Source: Aliiroseovarius subalbicans
GTDB taxonomy: Bacteria > Pseudomonadota > Alphaproteobacteria > Rhodobacterales > Rhodobacteraceae
DNA length: 64,000 bases
Direction: 5' to 3'
Assembly: GCF_022678625.1 (NCBI RefSeq)
Contig: NZ_JALBYQ010000004.1
Coordinates: forward strand, 310,001-374,000
Part shown: positions 60,675-64,000 of the stretch, in pieces
Numbering within the stretch: position 1 is the stretch's first letter
Layout of the letters: each line of letters starts with the position of its first letter
The notes under the pieces: model-generated
What the model saw: only the letters and a program-made list of their open reading frames with translations
What the model was told of the DNA's origin: nothing
Databases searched by the model: none
Made by a program: the position numbers and the translations under genes

Positions 60675-62444
60675 ATGGCGCTGACGCGGCGAAGCGTGAA
60701 CCGCATGGCGGGCTCGATCTGGCCCGGTTTCGTTGATGCGATGACCGCGCTTTTGCTGGTGCTGATGTTCGTGTTGACCATTTTCATGGTGGTGCAATTC
60801 GTCCTGCGCGAAACCATTTCCGGCCAGGCGACTGAATTGGATGCACTGTCGGCGCAGGTCGCCGAACTGGCCGACGCGCTGGGCCTGGAACGCAATCGCG
60901 CGGCGGCACTGCAGGACGAGGTCGGGCAGCTGGACGCCACGCTGGCAGCCGCGCGCAATGCGGCCGAGGCTCAGGATGCGCTGATCGCGACCCTCTCGGC
61001 CACGCTGACAACTCAGGAGGGCGAACTGGCCGAGCGGGCGGCGCGGATTACGTCATTCGAGGCGCAGGTGGCCACACTTCTGGCCGAACGTGATACGGCA
61101 CGCGACGAAGGCGCGGTTCTGTCGGTCACCTTGGCTGAGCTGGAGGCCGATCAAGCCCGTTTGATCACCGAACAAGAGGCGCTGAACCTGGCGCTGGCGC
61201 GGGCGCGTGATGAGATTGACGAAAGCGCCGAGGCCGCGCGTCTGGCCGCTGCCAAACGCGAGGCGTTGGAGGCTTTGGTTGCCGATCTGGAACGCAACGT
61301 GGCTGCGCGCGATACCTCGCTTGCCGCCGCCCTTGCACGGCTGGACAACAGCGCGGCCACCCTGGCTGACACCCAAGCGACGTTGGACGAGACAGAGGCG
61401 GCGCGGTTGGCGGAATTGGCTGCCGCTGAGGCACTGCGCATCCGGTTGGCCGAGGTCGAAACGACGTTGAGCGACGCGGAGGCCGAGCGGCTGGCGGAAC
61501 TGGCCGCTGCCGAAGCCCTGCGCGAAAAGTTGAAATCGGCGGATGACGAATTGACGGCAATGACCCTGGCGCTGGAACAACAGCGCAAGCAGGCCGAAGA
61601 CACGCTGACCCTGCTGGCCGCCGCCCAGGCTTCGCAAGGCGATGTGGACACGCAATTGCAGACGGCGCTGAGCGAGGCCGAGAAGAACGCCGCCCTTTTG
61701 GCCGTTGCCAATACGGCGTTGTCTCAGGAACAGGCGACCTCGGCCGAGGCGGCGCGCAAGGTGACCCTGTTGAACGAACAGGTCGCCAGTCTGCGCGCGC
61801 AGCTGGGCGCGTTGCAGGCCATTCTGGACGAGTCCGATGCGCGCGACGTGGCTTCTCAGGTGCAGATCGAAGCGCTGGGCGGGCGGTTGAACGCGGCCCT
61901 GGCACAGGTCGCCGCCGAGGAGCGCAAACGCGCCGAGCTTGAGGCTGCCGAACGCAAGCGGCTTGAGGCGGAGGCCAAGGAATTGGCCACGTATCGGTCC
62001 GAGTTCTTCGGCAAGATGCGGGCAGTTCTGGCGGACCGCGAGGGCGTGCGCATCGTCGGCGACCGCTTCGTGTTTTCCTCCGAAGTTCTATTTGAACCGG
62101 GGCAGGCCACGCTCGCCCCGGAAGGTCGCGCGCAAATCGCCAAGGTCGCCACGCTTTTGTCCGAGGTCGCCGATCAGATTCCGCCGGAGGTCGACTGGAT
62201 CATCCGCGTGGATGGCCACACTGACAACCTGCCGCTGTCGGGCACTGGAGAATTTCGCAACAATTGGGAATTGTCGCAGGGACGGGCCCTGTCGGTGGTG
62301 GAATACATGACCAGCGCGTTGGGCTTTCCACCGACGCGCCTGGCCGCGACCGGGTTCGGGGAATACCAGCCGGTCAACGCGGCCGACACCCCCGCCGCGC
62401 GGGCGCAGAACCGGCGGATCGAGTTGAAACTGACCGAACGCTAA
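60675..62444 (+). CDS. MotB/OmpA-like peptidoglycan-binding protein with very long coiled coil
   Basis: This 589-residue protein has a short cytoplasmic N-terminus and one membrane helix (about 19-45) that begins WPGFVDAMTALLLVLMF. Its D21 is placed like the proton-carrying aspartate of MotB. About 395 residues of nearly uninterrupted Ala/Glu/Leu/Arg heptad repeats follow (about 48-440). The C-terminal OmpA domain has DGHTDNLPLSG and AQNRRIELKL. The coiled coil contains an internal duplication (RLAELAAAEALR twice, near residues 246 and 272). With the preceding protein it forms a stator-like, ion-driven unit clamped to peptidoglycan. The stop overlaps the convergent M23 gene. Confidence 0.87.
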   Translation: MALTRRSVNRMAGSIWPGFVDAMTALLLVLMFVLTIFMVVQFVLRETISGQATELDALSAQVAELADALGLERNRAAALQDEVGQLDATLAAARNAAEAQDALIATLSATLTTQEGELAERAARITSFEAQVATLLAERDTARDEGAVLSVTLAELEADQARLITEQEALNLALARARDEIDESAEAARLAAAKREALEALVADLERNVAARDTSLAAALARLDNSAATLADTQATLDETEAARLAELAAAEALRIRLAEVETTLSDAEAERLAELAAAEALREKLKSADDELTAMTLALEQQRKQAEDTLTLLAAAQASQGDVDTQLQTALSEAEKNAALLAVANTALSQEQATSAEAARKVTLLNEQVASLRAQLGALQAILDESDARDVASQVQIEALGGRLNAALAQVAAEERKRAELEAAERKRLEAEAKELATYRSEFFGKMRAVLADREGVRIVGDRFVFSSEVLFEPGQATLAPEGRAQIAKVATLLSEVADQIPPEVDWIIRVDGHTDNLPLSGTGEFRNNWELSQGRALSVVEYMTSALGFPPTRLAATGFGEYQPVNAADTPAARAQNRRIELKLTER

Positions 62445-63418
62445 GGCGCGGCTATCAGCGTTGTGGTGACGGTGATCCGGTCAAGCAAAGCGCCCGCCCG
62501 GAAAAGTTCAACATGTCCGGTGTAGTCCCCGGCCATGCGGTTGTCGACATGCAGTTTGCGACCCGTTGCACGCATTGCCTGCGCCTGCGCCTTGTCCAGC
62601 GTGATCCTTTTGTCCGAAAAGGTGCCGGCGGGTCCCTCGATCGTCATGTGCAGGACGTCACCTGCGCGACCGCCAAAGAGGTGCCCCCACAGAACCAGGC
62701 CCGGGGCATCGGCGGGCAATCGGGGGGCATGCGCCTTGCCGAATTTCACCAGATCATAACCCGGAACGCCGAAGCTGAACCCGGCCTGGATCAACCCACC
62801 GGGCACATAGTTGGGCGGGGTTTGCCACAGCTGGTCATCACCCACTTCACCACAAGTGGTAATCGCATCGGTGTTGAACGGGTCGACAACCTGACCCTCG
62901 TGACGCACGGACAGGTGCAGGTGCGGAAACTGCGTATTGCCGGACATGCCGGTCAGGCCCAGCTCGGCCCCCATGCCGACGCGCTGGCCTTGCCGGACCG
63001 TGACGCTGCCGTTTTTCAGGTGGCAATATTGGGTTTCCCACCCGCCGCCATGGTCGATGACGACACCATTGCCGCAGTCTTGCCCGTCGGGGAAGTCGGC
63101 AGTTGTGGAAAACCAGCTGTCCGACACACCGTCGCGCGTGCCTTTCACGACACCGGGGGCGGCGGCCAGCACCGCCACGCCGTCCAACGCGTCCATGTGC
63201 GAGGGAAGGGCAAAATCCGTGCCTTTGTGACCGTCATAGGACATCAGGCCGCAGGTGAAATCCGCGGCCCCCGGCCCACCGTCGGCATCGACGAAGTTTT
63301 GGATGAAACAAGTGTCACCAAGGGTGCAATCGATCGGCAGCCCCAGCAAAGGGTCGCGCGCCGCCGCGGGGGACGCGGCGGCGGCAAGGATCACAACGGC
63401 CCAGAGGGCGCGCATCAA
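62441..63418 (-). CDS. M23-family (LytM-type) metallopeptidase
   Basis: This 325-residue exported enzyme has a signal peptide (1-20) and the LytM zinc ligands in GHKGTDFA (H, D) and HLHLSVRH (HxH). A C-terminal beta-rich domain (about 215-325) follows. Four or more cysteines near the N-terminal part of the mature protein (CTLGDTC, TCGLM) suggest disulfides. It probably cuts peptidoglycan cross-links or activates another hydrolase. It overlaps the clpA end by four bases and converges on the OmpA-like gene. Confidence 0.9.
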   Translation of the reverse strand: MMRALWAVVILAAAASPAAARDPLLGLPIDCTLGDTCFIQNFVDADGGPGAADFTCGLMSYDGHKGTDFALPSHMDALDGVAVLAAAPGVVKGTRDGVSDSWFSTTADFPDGQDCGNGVVIDHGGGWETQYCHLKNGSVTVRQGQRVGMGAELGLTGMSGNTQFPHLHLSVRHEGQVVDPFNTDAITTCGEVGDDQLWQTPPNYVPGGLIQAGFSFGVPGYDLVKFGKAHAPRLPADAPGLVLWGHLFGGRAGDVLHMTIEGPAGTFSDKRITLDKAQAQAMRATGRKLHVDNRMAGDYTGHVELFRAGALLDRITVTTTLIAAP

Positions 63419-64000
63419 TCGGCTGTCAGAAGCGGCGGTTTTTTCTTCGATGCGATCCGGGTCTTTTCGGGCTCTTCAATGCGCAGGTCCAGCTCGCCAG
63501 CCTTCACGCCGACCTTGACCACGCCGCCCTTGGCGAGTTTGCCAAACAGCAGCTCCTCGGCCAGCGGTTTCTTGATATGCTCCTGGATCACGCGGCCCAG
63601 CGGGCGGGCGCCCATCTTGCTGTCATACCCTCTGTCGGCGATCCATTCCGCCGCCGCGCGGGTCAGTTCGATATGCACGCCACGGTCCAACAACTGGGCC
63701 TCAAGCTGCAGCACGAATTTCTCGACGACCTGCAAGATCACCTCTTTGCCAAGCGGTGCAAAGCTGATCACCGCATCCAGACGGTTGCGGAATTCCGGCG
63801 TGAAGGTCCGTTCGATCGCGGCCGTGTCTTCGCCCTCGCGCCGATCGCGGCCAAAGCCGATCGCCTCTTTCGCCTGCTCGGCAGCACCTGCGTTCGAGGT
63901 CATGATCAGAACCACGTTGCGGAAGCTGACGGTGCGCCCGTTGTGGTCGGTCAACTCGCCGTGGTCCATCACCTGCAACAGGATGTTGAACACATCCGGG
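63415..64000 (-). CDS. clpA: ATP-dependent Clp protease ATP-binding subunit ClpA, 3' part
   Basis: The frame is open to the window edge, so only the last 194 or so residues are seen. They comprise the end of the second AAA+ domain (PDVFNILLQVMDHGELTDHN, sensor 1 MTSNAGA, arginine-finger region FRNRLDAVISF) and the C-terminal D2-small domain with GARPLGRVIQEHIKKPLAEE (sensor 2 arginine). The wording VMDHGELTDHNGR distinguishes ClpA from ClpB and ClpC. It unfolds substrates for ClpP. The tail after about residue 175 is rich in Lys and Glu. Confidence 0.93.
   Translation of the reverse strand, partial: PDVFNILLQVMDHGELTDHNGRTVSFRNVVLIMTSNAGAAEQAKEAIGFGRDRREGEDTAAIERTFTPEFRNRLDAVISFAPLGKEVILQVVEKFVLQLEAQLLDRGVHIELTRAAAEWIADRGYDSKMGARPLGRVIQEHIKKPLAEELLFGKLAKGGVVKVGVKAGELDLRIEEPEKTRIASKKKPPLLTAD

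Noticed and set aside
59499-62444. Zorya anti-phage system
   Set aside because: Only a MotA/MotB-like pair is present; no ZorC, ZorD or ZorE homologue and the coiled coil is on the wrong partner. Retained only as a stator-like pair.
59499-62444. Flagellar stator motAB
   Set aside because: No flagellar genes nearby, and the MotB-like protein is more than twice the usual length.

Overview
The window reads as a chromosomal segment of a marine-type alphaproteobacterium, most likely Rhodobacterales (Roseobacter group). The basis is high GC, the hisS-hisZ-hisG block, DUF1489, DUF2125, DUF1127 and Hint-domain proteins, a short class II ribonucleotide reductase, and dense runs of overlapping genes. 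No insertion sequence, prophage, rRNA or CRISPR array was seen. One tRNA (elongator-type Met, CAT) is present. The assignment comes from gene content alone.

Layout. 1-3.4 kb: the tail of an oligopeptide/dipeptide ABC importer (two permeases, two ATPases), then a small DUF1127 gene. 3.8-7.5 kb: a minus-strand TetR - HlyD adaptor - ATPase - ABC-2 permease efflux operon behind a perfect 22-bp palindrome. 7.6-11.3 kb: a Pat-like acyl-CoA synthetase/GNAT fusion followed by an HDAC/AcuC-family deacylase, a plausible reversible lysine-acylation pair. 11.35 kb: tRNA-Met, then an alpha/beta hydrolase.

12.6-21.8 kb: a tight nine-gene minus-strand operon without an obvious housekeeping role. In transcription order it encodes a GNAT-like protein, a GH3-family acyl-adenylating enzyme, two B12-type radical SAM enzymes, a second GNAT, a secreted NTF2-like protein with a C-terminal membrane anchor, a Rieske oxygenase, a three-histidine-box membrane desaturase/hydroxylase and a PAP2-type membrane phosphatase. 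This is the best candidate for an undescribed biosynthetic system, probably for a modified amphipathic or lipid-like metabolite.

21.9-27.2 kb: a PEGLP-type P-type ATPase, a DAO-family oxidoreductase, an aldo/keto reductase and a secreted EF-hand protein with a Gln/Gly repeat. 27.3-37.3 kb: a ten-kilobase purine operon, xdhABC followed by a BMP/Nup-type nucleoside ABC importer, with a voltage-gated-type K+ channel gene inserted between the permease and binding-protein genes. Its 746-bp divergent upstream region, shared with dnaE, holds nested inverted repeats, a glycine-riboswitch-like 3' motif and a terminator-like hairpin, all oriented toward xdhA.

38-46 kb: dnaE, slyX, a small secreted SH3-like protein, hisS-hisZ-hisG and DUF1489. 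46-51 kb: a B12-dependent ribonucleotide reductase behind an NrdR box, an LpxR-like outer-membrane deacylase, a Hint-domain protein and a secreted protein of unknown function. 51.2-52 kb: rpsD with a good sigma70 promoter and an intrinsic terminator. 52-57.8 kb: a 2OG-Fe(II) oxygenase, an Lrp regulator, a class V PLP enzyme, and the coupled hisC-tyrA-extensin-like operon. 57.8-64 kb: DUF2125, ChaC-type cyclotransferase, a MotA/MotB-like pair whose MotB-like partner has a very long coiled coil, an M23 peptidase, and the 3' part of clpA running off the window.
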